A stretch of DNA of 64,000 bases, taken from assembly GCA_032718565.1 (NCBI GenBank), contig JAVGVS010000043.1:932042-996041 (forward strand), given 5' to 3'. The notes below the pieces were generated by a model, which worked only from the letters and a program-made list of their open reading frames with translations, was not told the DNA's origin and did not search any database. Made by a program: the position numbers and the translations under genes. This document shows positions 21,571-32,942 of the stretch, piece by piece (within the stretch, counting starts at the first letter, position 1; every line of letters begins with the position of its first letter). Source of the stretch: Distichodus sexfasciatus (lineage: Eukaryota; Chordata; Actinopteri; Characiformes; Distichodontidae).

Positions 21571-22774
21571 TCAAAATATAACTGGAAGCCAGTGATCGAC
21601 AGTGTCAAACGCAGCACTAAGATCTAGTAGTACCAGCACTGATATTTTGCAAGAATCAGAATTTAGGCGAATATCATTTATTATCTTAACGAGCGCTGTC
21701 TCTGTGCTGTGATGCAGTCGGAAACCAGATTGAAACTTGTCCAGGTGTCCATTTAAGTTTAAGTAGTTGTTCAACTGATTGAAAACTACCTTTTCAATAA
21801 TCTTGCCTATAAAAGGAAGATTAGATATTGGTCTATAGTTGCTCAATATGGTGTTATCAAGATTGCTCTTTTTCAGAAGGGGCTTAACAACTGCAGTTTT
21901 CAGGGAGTTTGGAAAAGTCCCAGAAAGAAGTGAGGTGTTCACCACTTCTAAGAGATCTGCTTCTAAACAGTTAAACACACTTTTGAAAAAAGACGTGGGA
22001 AGTGTGTCAAGGTTGCAGATTTAAGGTGCTGTACTATTTCTTCCAAAGTTTTGCTATCAATTGCTTCAAAAACAGACAAAGTGACTTCTTTTTGAAATTG
22101 CGGTCGAATCTGTGTGACCTCTGCATAACTTGAGGATGTGCTAATCACCTTTCTGATATTAATGATCTTCTCTGAAAAGAAGGAGGCAAAGTCATTGCAT
22201 TTGCTGTCAGAGAGCATTTCACTGGGAATCTGACTTGGGGGGTTTGTTAGTCTCTCAACAGTAGCAAAAAGAGTGTGAGTGTTGTTTAGGTTACTGTTTA
22301 TAAGGTTTGAAAAGAACTTCTGTCTTGCTGTGGGTAGTTCCACATTGAAAGCATGAAGGCTATCTTTATAGATGCTATAGTGAATTTCAAGTTTCGTCTT
22401 CCGCCACATCCGCTCAGCTTTTCTGCATTGTCTTTTCATACTCTGTACTGCTGTTGATCTTCTCCAACATGATTTTTGTCTGCCAGTCGTCTTACTGACT
22501 TTCACTGGTGCAATGTCATCAATGATCATCTATTTTTTAGTGAGCGAATGTTTAAAAATGCTAACTTGATGCCATTACTTTTTGTCTCTAAAGCAGTCTT
22601 AGTTTGATACCTAATAGGCCGCAGATTAGATGGGTCAGCTGTACGGCTTGAGAAGGCCTTAGACTTTCTATCACGTGATAAAACAGAGATAGAGAAAGCT
22701 ACAGGCACACTGGGTTCCCGCTTGTTATGTAAACATTTCTGAGTGTTGCTGCTATCATAGCGGGGACCCGACAC
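21571..22774 (-). pseudogene. LINE ORF2: endonuclease start joined to reverse transcriptase, broken
   Basis: 22774-22526 reads to IKLAFLNIRSLKNR, the usual opening of an APE endonuclease, but the endonuclease body is absent. 22529-21963 and 21978-21571 give the linker and RT fingers/palm: LSNYRPISNLPFIGKIIEKV, FQSGFRLHHSTETAL and VLLDLSAAFDTVDH, which includes the first RT aspartate. Directly after DTVDH the frame continues WLPVIF, part of the distal C-terminal region, so the RT palm with its second aspartate pair is deleted. Confidence 0.8.
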
Positions 22775-23123
22775 ATATCACTGAGAGTTGTTATCAGTTG
22801 TTTTTGGTTCACCTACAGCAGGTGGAAGAGCGTTTGGGCCCTGGCGTTGTGGCAGCGGCCGGAGAGCTCTCGAAGAAGGAGGAGGGTGAGCTGGGCCTAC
22901 AGGCTTTGGTGGTTGTGGTGCCCACCGTTTTTTAGTTGATACCTGGGGGCTTGCAGCAAAAGAGTGGGAGAGTCTGGTTCCAGCATATACCAGTTCCTCC
23001 ATTTTCTGTGAGAAGCTTAGAAGTGGAAATGCTGGAGAGAGAGATGTGTCTGATGAGCGGGGCTCTGACTCTGGTGTTTCCGGTGGCTGAAATATGTTGT
23101 CCTGACTTTCCTGGCAACATATT

Positions 23124-24483
23124 TCAGAAAGTTTTCAGAAAGTCGTCCTTCAGCGCTGAATCTTGGAGCTGTTGTAGTGCATCACAGTCTGTCTGTGATG
23201 AGCTCTGTGGGCAGGGCTCAACCGGGATGGTGTCCATGAGCAGTGCTTGTTGTGGCTGTGTGGCATTGTCAGGGTGCTTGTGAGATGTGTCGACCACATG
23301 ACGACTCTGAAGCTGATTTGTCCTGTGGTCACTCATACTTTGTCTAGGTGTGTGAGTGCCATTCATGTTGGGTGGACTGGCACACTCTACTGAAGGATGA
23401 TGGAGTGAAAAATAGATGTTGTCCTTTAGCACTCTTGCACCAAGTTTGTTTGGGTGGAGGCCATCCAGTTTAAACAGTTGTCTATGGCCCCAGAAAAGAT
23501 TGAAGTTGTCAATGAAGTTGACTCCTTTTAGACTGCAGGTTCTTTGTAGCCATGTATTCAGCCCGAGCAACTGTGAAAACATGTTAGTTCCCCTTGCTGG
23601 GAGTGGTCCACTGATGAACGGCTGAACTTTAAGTCTTCTAAGTGTTTCGATGAGTTTACTGAAGTCCTTCTTTAGGAGTTCTGACTGCTCTTTCCGAATA
23701 TCGTTCTTCCCCACATGGATGATGATTCGATTTGCGGTCTTATACTTCAGAGATGGTTGCTTGAGAAGTTCCCTGTACACATCAGAGATGGTTGCTTGAG
23801 GAAAGCAGCATGTAGTTGTAGTCCTGCTACTGATATTTCTGATAATGGAGTCACCCACTATCCTGTCCTGGCCTTGGTTACGCTCTGAGCTGAATGCCGC
23901 TGTCTGTTCGACCTTGAGCGCCTGTTAGTAGCAATGTTAGCTGCAGGCTCATACGATCCATGTTCAGTCACATTTGGGGATTCTTCACATTCATTAGTGC
24001 TTCAAATCTGTTCTCAAGCTGTATAGGAGGTGGTAAAATACCAGTTTTTGCAAGCCTTGTCATAGCCATATCTGGGGTAGAGGATGCTACCGCAGCAATA
24101 CGAGACACTCGTGACAGTCTGATGTCTCGAGTGCCTTTGGGCCTCGCTCCCTGTTTGTGCCATCGATTAGTGTGTCGATCAGTTTCAGTTTGTTCCTCTA
24201 CACTTATAAACTGTTGAGATTCACTAGGCTGACGGGACTCACCGACTGTATGCTGAGGGGGTCCGTGACGACGGTCTGCTGAGTGTGCCGCCTGTTTTGG
24301 AAGTCCAGCAAGTAACTTTGTTTCAAGAACCACAATCCTTTGTAGAAGTCTGTGGCAATTTGTGCAGCAAGTAGATTCCAGAAGAGGCATTTTCTTTCTC
24401 GTCTGTTGAAGTAGGCAGCTGTGTTTTCCCGTCTCCAGAATGTAAACTGCTGGCAGTGAGAGGCAAAGAGTCTCCTTTTTCAT
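23124..24483 (-). pseudogene. LINE ORF1 with SGNH-esterase-like domain, frame-broken
   Basis: The first part (24483-23968) has a Cys-rich/coiled segment (CCTNCHRLLQRIVVLETKLL) and ends LENRFEALMNVKNPQM. The second (23858-23124) reads GDSIIRNIS, IIIHVGKNDI and FKLDGLHPNKLGARVL, corresponding to SGNH blocks I (GDS), III (the G-x-N block, here GKND) and V (D-x-x-H). This esterase fold is known from ORF1 of CR1/L2 LINEs. A frame break lies between 23858 and 23968. The ORF1 product binds RNA in related elements. Confidence 0.75.
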
Positions 24484-24716
24484 GCTATTATTCCAGTTAC
24501 AAAAAGTTTTTAATTTAGTGTTTGTGCCAAAAATGTGTTATTTGAGCACTATGCTGATCTGCTGAGGTTAAAATCTTAGAAAACCTGCCAGAAAACCTGG
24601 AATGAAGCACAAAATACTGAGAGAATTCCAAATGAAAGAAATCTACTTTTAGATAACTTTACTTCTGTAGAATGGTAACAGCTGGTCATTTATAGATTTT
24701 TATGCTTCTTTGGCAG

Positions 24717-25091
24717 TGTCACCTACATCTGTTCATCAGTATTACTTTGTCAAGGAGCCTAAGACCTGGTCGGAAGCACAGAGTTACTGCAGGACATATT
24801 ACATTGACCTGGCCACCACTGATAACATGCAGGATATGACCAGACTCTTTAAAACAATCAATGGCACTTACTATGGTTTAGCCTGGATTGGACTGTATGA
24901 TGATCTGGACAGCTGGAGATGGTCTCTGGATGAGGATGCTTTCTACATGCAAGGACAGAAGCAGTTCAGAAACTGGAATGTTAACAAACCCACGAACACA
25001 CAAGGAAACAGTTTATGTGTGTATATGAGCTATGATGGATATTGGAAGGAGTACACTTGCTCATACCAATTGCTTTTTATTTGTTACGATG
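24717..25091 (+). CDS. Locus 2 CTLD exon (A type)
   Basis: 375 bases, open, phase 1-1, donor GTAAGG. Nearly identical to 1837-2211, including HQYYFVKEPKTWSEAQSYC and the non-canonical NKPTN loop. Upstream 24660-24716 also matches locus 1. Confidence 0.8.
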
Positions 25092-25195
25092 GTAAGGACA
25101 GTGATTGTGTGCAGTCTTATATATGTGTCTGTACAAACCTGCATTACAGACAATTACATCTCTAACATACCATATATTGCAATCATTTCTTTTAA

Positions 25196-25537
25196 GAAAT
25201 GTAAATGCCAGTAAAAGATATGTTGAAGTTTATTGGTACATGAATTGGACTGATGCTCAAGGTTACTGCAGAACGCATTACACAGACTTGGCCATTGTGA
25301 GGAACCAAACTGAGAACCAAAATTTAAAAGAATTAACTACATATTATTATATGGGTGCATGGATTGGCCTGTACAGGACCAGGTCCTGGTCAGATAAGAG
25401 CAACTCTTCTTTCAGCAACTGGAAAAGTGGCCAACCATATAATTATGGAGGAAGGGAATATTGTACTGCAACTGAGGGCCTTTGGGCATGGTCAGATGAA
25501 AACTGTGGTCAACACTTTCCTTTTTTCTGCTACAACA
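25196..25537 (+). pseudogene. Locus 2 CTLD exon (B type) with shifted splice acceptor
   Basis: The coding frame is open (NVNASKRYVEVYWYMNWTDA to FFCYNS), but the acceptor dinucleotide has moved one base to the right relative to 2382-2383. The loop reads QPY instead of QPN/QPD. Confidence 0.7.
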
Positions 25538-25689
25538 GTGAGTGTTATAAAAAAAAATCTTCAAAATTTTCAAAATTCAATTTATATTCATTTGTGTTAT
25601 TTTGCAAATGAGAGAAAACTACTTTTAGATAACTGTTTTTGCTGAATGATAACAGCTGTTGCTTATATATTTTTATGCTTCTTTGACAG

Positions 25690-26061
25690 TGTCACTGACA
25701 TCTCTCCGTCAATATTACTTTATTAATGAGACTAAGACCTGGTCTGAAGCACAGAGTTACTGCAGAGAAAATCACACTGATCTGGCCACCATTGATAACA
25801 TGGAGGAGATAATCAGACTCACTAACACAGTAAATGACAGTTACTATGGTTTACCCTGGATTGGACTGTATGATGATCTAAATAGCTGGAGATGGTCTCT
25901 GGATGATGATGCCTTCTACAAAGAAGGAGAGAGAAACTACAGAGGGTGGTACCAACAGCCTGATAACTATTACGGAAGGGAGCTGTGTGTGTACATGAGC
26001 TCTGATGGAACATGGTTTGATGAGACCTGTACCAATGCAATGGAATTCGTTTGCTACAAAG
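25690..26061 (+). CDS. Locus 2 CTLD exon (A type, QPD)
   Basis: 372 bases, open, phase 1-1, donor GTAAGA. It has QQPDNYYGRELC and WFDETC. Potential glycosylation NDS. Confidence 0.8.
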
Positions 26062-26172
26062 GTAAGATCTATAATTTATAGACTTTGATGAATTGTAAGT
26101 AAGAAAGCAGATAACATTTGATCTTGTACATGTGATTAGTTTTCGACTGTGTAACTGTTTTAATGCCCTTAG

Positions 26173-26542
26173 AGTCAGGTATGAACAAGACATATGTGTG
26201 GGTTTCTACACCAATGCGTTGGACAGACGCTCAGACATTCTGCAGAACACATCATAAAGACCTGGCCAGTGTGAGAAACCAAACTGAACTACAGCAAATC
26301 CTGAGTGTTTCTTATGGTAGACCAGTGTGGATTGGTCTGTATAGAAGGCGACTGTGGTCAGATCAGAGTAATTCCATTTTCACATTTTGGAAACAATATG
26401 AAAATTCACAAGCAGCAGAACCTAATGGTTATGATAATTCTGGATATCGACACTTTGCAAAATGTACAGCTGTGGACTTAAAACACAGGACAATGGATAA
26501 ATGAAAGCTGTATTATACTCCTGCCTTTCATCTGCTATAGTG
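26173..26542 (+). pseudogene. Locus 2 CTLD exon (B type, EPN) with 2-base deletion
   Basis: 370 bases where homologues have 375 or 378. AAACACAGGACAATGG replaces AAACACACAGGACAATGG, after which the frame reaches TGA at 26502-26504. Before that, AEPNGYDNSGY holds a canonical EPN. Confidence 0.85.
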
Positions 26543-26745
26543 GTGAGTTTCTCTCTTTTCTGGGTAGATAAGTCACAATTTAAGGTCCTTTTAGTAGCAT
26601 GTTTGGTGTCTAGACAATAACTGTTAAAACAGTGGAATCTAAGGAAATCTATAAGGCAAATGATTAGCAGTTTTTTGAGACAATGTTTGAGCACTGTGTC
26701 TTCCAGCACTTTGAGGTACCACAAATCACATCCCCTGGTAGTGTC

Positions 26746-27492
26746 TAAGGCGTTTTTCAGGGGTTCGTGGGGTCAGGTGAGCACGAAATGAGCACCCACC
26801 ATTTTTCTGCTCATTGGAGTGAATCAGAGAGTCCACGCAGTCGTTCATGACCTGCATTCAGTTGGCTGCACGTTTGGATGGCATCATATAAACTCTGCAT
26901 GCAGTGTTTTACTGGCGCCAACTTATGCCAAAATCCAGACGAACGCAAAGAAAATGTTTCTATTGCGTTTACATGCCATTCATTTGACGTTTTGGAGGAC
27001 CAAATATATCCTATGATTCCATTAAGTTAGTTTAATATTCCTATTATGTGCTACAGTGGGTGTTGTAAAACCAACTGTGCAGCACAGAGACCGTCCTTCA
27101 TGTGCCACAAGACTTATTTATCTAATACTTTATATACATGTATAAGTTATAATAATTTTGTAAAAATATACAATTCCATGTGATGCAAAACCAACTGTGC
27201 AGCACAGAGACTAATTTCCTTCATTGCCTCACTACTTGTTTTTTATTTCCTCTTTTACATTTGCATACATTTTATATATTTTAAATTATTTTACATTATA
27301 TTTATATTTACACACGGGTAAACACTTTGGACAGCCTGATTCTGCCCCCACACGAAACTACAAATTGGGCTTTATGTTGGCATTGTACAATGTCAAACGA
27401 ATGCCAATGTAACGCTTTAATCAAAAACCGCGTAGGGAGTTCAGAGTGCATTCATTTATCCAAAATTTCAACATCTGTGTGGATAGGGCCTA
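26746..27492. mobile_element. hAT-like non-autonomous repeat in the late intron of locus 2
   Basis: The right end GTGTGGATAGGGCCTA and left end TAAGGCG resemble the ends at 33492-34068 (TAGGCCCCATCCACAC and GATGGAGCCTTA). Internal TGCATTCAGTTGGCTGCACG recurs at 33630, and the reverse of 26930-27060 recurs at 55190-55380. No clear 8-base duplication was found. Confidence 0.55.
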
Positions 27493-27924
27493 ATATCACA
27501 CAAAAATTTAGGTTACAATATTAGGTTACAAATCTCTGTTTCTGCTTGTAGCAGTGCTTTAATTTTCCCAGAGTGAAAAGTGAAAATGTCCTAAAATGTA
27601 ATTATCACATAACATTTAAAATCTTTAAAAGATTTTTGCGGCAGTTCGTACCATAATGGTTAGGCACATTTGCCCTGTGATTGGAAGAGAGTCCCTGACC
27701 GGTAGGTACTACTGAAATACTCATTAGCATGGTACCGTTCCCGTACCGTTCTCTCTAGGTGCTCCTTATGTCAGCTTCCCACTGCTCCTTCACGGATGGG
27801 TCAAATGTAGAGGTCACATTTAGTTGTGGTGCACTGTGTGCTGTGCTGCGGTATGTTCACAATGTCAAATAATCGCTCACTTTCACATGAAAGTCTACTT
27901 ATAGTATGCAAATTGTCCCCGCAG

Positions 27925-28007
27925 TTGCTGTTGTGGGACTGAAGGTGAAAGTCAAAGCTGGGGAAAATCTGTCAGAAAAACAAATTCAAGAATTTGTGCT
28001 AATACAG
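27925..28007 (+). CDS. Locus 2 tail exon 1
   Basis: 83 bases, phase 1 to 0, acceptor CCCCGCAG, donor GTGAGT. VAVVGLKVKVKAGENLSEKQ, as in loci 1 and 3. Confidence 0.8.
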
Positions 28008-28204
28008 GTGAGTAAATTCTCCTAATGTCTTAAAGTTGTCGCGTTAATTACAACATTTTTAATTAGATGGAGAGTTTCTTGGAGTGACTTGGGGTGAAGT
28101 TTCTTGGGGTTATATTCCTGGCAAATTAGTAGTGAATGCAGGATACTTGTAAATGTCATCAGTTCATGCAGTATAGCATTTTCATTTAATCTATTTATTT
28201 CCAG

Positions 28205-28246
28205 CTTCAACAAGAGTTTAATGGACAAACAACAGCAAACAACTAA
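28205..28246 (+). pseudogene. Locus 2 altered tail exon 2
   Basis: LQQEFNGQTTANN-stop. Homologues continue LGLSGNFTMDL after LQQEF, but here the sequence is unrelated from about 28224, so a deletion or insertion replaced the end. Confidence 0.7.
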
Positions 28247-30103
28247 AATCCCCAAGACGAACACTTCGATCCAACCAGCCCAAACCCTGCAACACAAAAT
28301 ACCATACCTCCATTTAAGGCAACATATGCAATACAATAGCAACGGTTTAAATAAATGTTTAGTGTAAAACTATAAAGTGCAGGTGGAGCACATTAGGGCA
28401 AATAAAAGTTGGAGCACACTCTCTACAACCATACACCATCATAGGCAACGTATATTATCTACTAGAAAGTTAACATGTGATGCTCCTAGAAGCAGTTTTG
28501 GTAATGAAAGGCCACACAGGCCTTCATCTGAAGCTTCATTCCCTTCCTACCTGGACATGGGCTCAGTGAGATTCACTTTTAAATAGGATAAGAAAATATT
28601 TTCACTAATGGCAACAATATTTCTAGCTTTGTTGGCCTGGATTGGTGCCAAATGGAAGTGGTCATTTTATAGTGATATGATTACAGTGAATGTGAGGCTA
28701 TGGAGTTGTATTACCAACATTTTTCCAGTATAAGAAATGTCATGAATGTAGCTGTCCCATCTACCTGTAGAGACATTTAATGAAATCCAACCCAGCACCA
28801 TAATGATAATTCTGGGGATGCTTAATTTAGACAAATTGTTTAATATTGACTATATTTTTCTTTCTTTCATATCTTAGGGGCTAAACAAATATTTACTTGA
28901 TAACTTCATTTGTCTTTTTATTAATCTTTGATATGGATAGTGACAAAGGTTCTGATATTGAGATTTTTTGAGATTGAGATTGAGATCTCAAAGCACATTC
29001 ATCATCTCTCTCTCTCGTTCTACAACGAATCATGTTGGCTTCCGTTTTACTAACTATGGCTTGCATAGGTTTTCAGTCTAATTTTTCCTGTGTAATTCAC
29101 ATAGTCTCCATTATCTTTTATGTCTGTCTAATCAAAGGTTCATTAAGGGGGTCTTCAAGTTCAGAGCCTTGTTGGAAGTGTCATCAAAAGAGGAAGTGAA
29201 AATTACTTCTATGCACCTTCAAAGTGCTATAAGTAGTCTGTAAAATTATATACAAATAAGAGTTGATTACCAGACACGCATAAGAGAACTATAGAGCAGA
29301 TAAGACAGAAGGAGTAAAGTGACACCCATAAGTTTGCAGTAAACATTGCAAAAGAGGCCCTCTCTTTGGCCTCACCTTCCTAAGTGTCCTGGGAAATGAC
29401 ACTCATGTGTAAGTGCAGTATGGAAAAGTCTACTTTTCTTGGAGATAAATAAATTTCTCTTTTCTTTATGCATAACAGGTCTGTATTCTGAACTACAGCA
29501 ACCAAGTGGCTAGTGAACACCGGATATTAAGACATACACAGAATGTCCTCAACCAAAGGCCATGACATTTAAAATACTCTATTAGAATACATTGCTATTC
29601 TTACAAGTTTTGACCACATATTTCTAAGAAAGCCTGAATTTGCTCTCTTCATTTAATTATATCCTTGGAGATAGGAACCATTTAACTTATTTAGTTAAAC
29701 AACTATCTGGCTGTTAATTAGCCCCTGTCACTTCTTTGCCATCTGCTAATTAACTTCACAAAAGAAAGAATTAAAAAAAGTAGGAGCAATGAATAATCTG
29801 CAAATTATGAGCACTCTTGCTGCACCTGCAAGGTAAGAATTGAGGTTTGCATGTTTGGAGGCATGTATTTAACAAAATGACTACATTTTAGGAAAAAAGA
29901 TATCCACAGCATGAATGTTATACAACATTTGGCCACCACTGAGATGCTTAAGCTCCATAAATAAAACAGATGACATATAAACTGACATAGTGACTGTCTA
30001 TTTCATGAGCATAAAAACCCCCCAAATACAACGATAAATGTAATTTAAAGGTAGACATGAGTGAGACATTTGTCCACCTTTTGGCAGGTCAGTCTCCACC
30101 AAG
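28247..30103. other. Intergenic, partly duplicated after locus 3
   Basis: 28490-28800 (TTGGCCTGGATTGGTGCC, GTCCCATCTACCTG, ACATTTAATGAAATCCAACC) matches 43730-44045 downstream of locus 3. No gene seen. 29700-29760 has TTAATTAGCCCC and CTAATTAACTTC, homeodomain-type TAATTA words, without other support. Confidence 0.4.
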
Positions 30104-30520
30104 GAATGAGGAACTTGTCAGTGATCTGATGAGGATATGGCAAATAGACAGACGCTTACAAACTTCCAGCGGCCGGGTTAGGCGGCTGTCGGAATGCTCG
30201 CGATTCAGACAGGGATCTGGTTAGGATTTGAACCAAATGCCTCACTTTCACAATTTGACAGTGATCTGGTTAGGATATAACGAATTGCTACTCGTTAGCC
30301 ATTAGTCCTTGTAGCACGGTGGTTAGCCCAAACGCGGCTGAGAGCGTGAATAGGAAGGATGGCCACGCGAGTTGATTTAAGAACTCTCTTACATGAAGAG
30401 TTAGGATTACCACAATAACCCAAGTTCTAACAGCACACACTCTATCAAAGAGATAAACCCAATAACTCGAGTACTCACGGTTGATGCCGAAGTGAATCGG
30501 AAAAAGGGCCAACTAAAGTT
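30104..30520 (+). repeat. 420-base dispersed repeat, copy 1
   Basis: About 420 bases closely similar to 38690-39090: both contain CAGCGGCCGGGTTAGGCGGC, GGAATGCTCGCGATTCAGAC, GGTGGTTAGCCCAAACGCGG and TGATGCCGAAGTGAATCGG. Family unknown; it is GC-richer than its surroundings. Confidence 0.7.
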
Positions 30521-30873
30521 GGAAGGTGGGCTTAACCTGCTAAGCCCTGTGACTGTTTTACAGATTTTTGTTCTAAAAAAATACCCAAAATAAAATGTGT
30601 ATATCTCAGCAACCACAATGTCTATTTTTATAATTTTGGTATCATTATAAAGGTAACACTGAGATTACTGTAGAAGTGTTGGAATCAGCATACATGTTAC
30701 TGGGTCAGAATAAAGGAAGATGCAACACAGCAGAACATGAAAAAAAAATCATGTTTGCCAAATAAAAAACATATCTGCGTAATCTGCGGAGTCTCGGCTT
30801 TCATATTATAAGGTATTCATGGGTTAGCCATAGTAGTATAGATTCAACAGCTGTATTTCTTCCACACAGACCT

Positions 30874-31245
30874 ATGCAGTGTTTTTGTTCTTTGTTTATT
30901 TATGTGTTTGGTGTTGGAATTGTGTTATGTTTAGGTGGAATTCGTTGTTTGAGATTTTTAGAAGAGATTCTATTGGTGATGTTGATGTGCCTCATGCATA
31001 TGTTTTACCAACTATTTAAAGCCTTCCTGTTCTGGCTCAAGCCATTAACAGTCTTGGTGTCATTGATTGTATCAGTTGTTGTGTTGGTTGGGGTAAAGGG
31101 GGTCTGGATTCAGACCTTTATGGAAAACAGTAAGAAGCTCACTGCATACTCTGTTGCTGGACCCAAACTTTGCCTCAAATGCAGCAGCCCACCTCTACTG
31201 GACAGGCAATGTGCCATGTGTTTGAATACAGTCCTGAAACAGTGA
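30874..31245 (+). CDS. Hypothetical hydrophobic protein with C-terminal CxxC-CxxC
   Basis: An ATG-initiated 123-codon ORF. Residues about 5-75 are strongly hydrophobic, with two or three possible membrane segments (FVIVLGG-like stretches, then LTVLVSLIVSVVVLVGVKGV), followed by a polar end with CLKCSS and CAMC, a possible zinc ribbon. I recognise no family. No splice or promoter evidence. It may be part of an unidentified transposable element (31485-31560 has AATAAAG and LTR-like sequence) or chance. Confidence 0.25.
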   Translation: MQCFCSLFIYVFGVGIVLCLGGIRCLRFLEEILLVMLMCLMHMFYQLFKAFLFWLKPLTVLVSLIVSVVVLVGVKGVWIQTFMENSKKLTAYSVAGPKLCLKCSSPPLLDRQCAMCLNTVLKQ

Positions 31246-32699
31246 ATAAAGATAAGAATGATGATAAGTGTGGTGCCTGCACTATCTTTGACCAGACAGT
31301 GATACACCACTTTCCCCTGATTCTTCCTGTCTTACACCTGCTTCTTTGCCCATTGAATGCTCCTTTTCCCCTTTTGTCTCTGTTTCATGCACTGGTTGGT
31401 TTTACCACCTCCAGTTATATCTTCCATTTTGTATCCATTTTATCTCCATGTTTATATGCAATATTTTTCAGGGTATTGTTCAGTGTTTTTGTTCTCTTTA
31501 TATGACTCCACTGTATCAATGTATCAATAAAGCCCCCTAATTTGGGTAGTTGCACCTGATTCTTGTGCTCATTGAAGCATGTCATAACAAACAACAAATT
31601 CTGGATGCAATTATTGTATAGTCTACTGAGAGACTCAGTAAAAAGGGGTCCTAACATCCAAACATCTGAGAATTATTGAGAATTTGGGGACAGATCTTAA
31701 TCACAGAGACATGCAAGACAATTCATAAATATTACCAGTCTCTGATTTTGAGGTAAGGAATAATCTTAAGCAGTAAGGGAGAAGGGGCATGGTGTCACAG
31801 TGATGAGACTTGTGTGTGACAAAGATGTAATATACTTTGTGGAGATGCTGAAGACGAGCAGACATTTAACGATAAAGTGGTCCATTGGGGAACGATATGG
31901 CAACCCACTGAAGTAAAGCTGAAAACTAATGTGTAAAAAGTCATTGGGCAGAAACAACCAGGACTATGTGAGAATGAGCCAGTGAAGATGCCAAACTTAT
32001 TACTAGCAAAGAATACTATATAGTTTGTGGCCCAGGGCGTGACAAAAAATAAGAAACTAGAAGGATGTGGTCTTGAGCAAAGTCACAGACAATTACATAG
32101 ACTAGTTATTGATTCAACTGTCATATAGTGATAAATATATTATTAAAAATACTTATGTTTTTGAGCTGGGAGGACAGAATTATCCTTCCCATATTTACTG
32201 TTAGGACACAAAGTTTACAGTAAGTTTATATACAGATGATTACACTAAACTGTACCTAAGGCCAATGAAGAAACTTCAGAAGGTGTCTTGTCACATAAAG
32301 ATATTTATACAGTATATTATTCTGTCAGGTGCAGTCTGATTAAAGAAGAATTCTGGCTTTAACAGCATATTTTATAAGGTATTATTGCTGCAGTGTTTCA
32401 TTAAAGGAAGACAATAAAAGACAAACAGCAATTCTTTGCTTCATGCTTCAAAATGATGTGGCTCTTCAATATCTGATCACAATAATAAGCTTTTGTTTCA
32501 ACTTGAATAAATCTAATTGCAACTTATGTTTAATTACAGATGAGTTTAAACAATAGATTGAACTGTGATCGTACTGCCCAAATAACTGCATGCACAGTTC
32601 ACGTGTTGTTGTAATGTGAAATTTAAATCGATGCTGGTCTTACAGGTATGTTGCAGGTTTTAACAGAAAGTTATGACTTCACATCTCAGCAGTTCCCAC
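31246..32699. other. Intergenic sequence upstream of locus 3
   Basis: AT-rich. 31480-31560 contains CAATAAAGCCCCCTAATTTG, resembling a polyadenylation end of a retroelement. No gene, RNA or clear repeat otherwise. Confidence 0.3.
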
Positions 32700-32783
32700 C
32701 CACATAAACTTGCCTTGTTTTACAGTAAATTTATGAACAGAGATAACAGGGAAAGAGAAGTGACAAGAGCAAAAATCGCTCAG
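32700..32783 (+). promoter_or_regulatory. Candidate promoter and 5' UTR exon of locus 3
   Basis: A weak TATA-like ACATAAAC lies near 32703. The segment ending ATCGCTCAG at 32783 is followed by GTAAAT, a plausible donor to the acceptor at 32912-32913 that precedes the start codon. No transcript evidence. Confidence 0.35.
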
Positions 32784-32917
32784 GTAAATATTTTGAGAAT
32801 AACACTTTAATTCATTATCATATTCTTAAATGCTTATTCATATGATGCATGCATATCAGATATTTCAGTTTACTGTTCATCACTGTTGATCAAGTTCTGA
32901 TATTTTTTAACAGGATC

Positions 32918-32942
32918 ATGTTTCCAACCTTGATGTTCATAG
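32918..32942 (+). CDS. Locus 3 exon 1, start codon and signal peptide N-terminus
   Basis: ATG at 32918, MFPTLMFI plus one base, donor GTTAGT. The acceptor at 32912-32913 implies an upstream untranslated exon. I chose this start because it completes a signal peptide in the right phase with 34505; the donor is not ideal. Confidence 0.6.

Larger units (their letters stand above)
20250..24600 (-). mobile_element. L2/CR1-like LINE with internal deletions
   Basis: On the minus strand: ORF1 (24483-23124) with an SGNH-esterase-like domain, the start of ORF2 (about 22774), most of the endonuclease missing, part of the reverse transcriptase (to 21571), the C-terminal tail (SYYAARSWNQLPEEIKCSKT near 20600, ending near 20530) and a 3' end with TGTGCTATATAAATAAATTT and GCAAGGCAAA units at 20250. 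Several deletions and frameshifts make it dead. Another LINE 3' end (20709-21445) interrupts it. The 5' limit is approximate. Confidence 0.8.
24717..28246 (+). pseudogene. Multi-CTLD lectin gene, locus 2 (decaying 3' part)
   Basis: Exons correspond one to one with locus 1: 24717-25091, 25196-25537, 25690-26061, 26173-26542, 27925-28007 and 28205-28246. Three defects: the acceptor of exon 2 reads TTTTAAG instead of TTTTAG-G, which shifts the AG by one base and would put a TAA in frame; exon 4 is 370 bases because two bases are missing near 26484, giving TGA at 26502-26504; and the last exon diverges after LQQEFN and stops early. Upstream exons are missing or dead (18245-19925), and no signal exon is seen. 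Skipping exon 2 would keep the frame because the exons are symmetric, but the frameshift in exon 4 remains. It may still be transcribed; I judge it a pseudogene or truncated gene. Confidence 0.75.
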
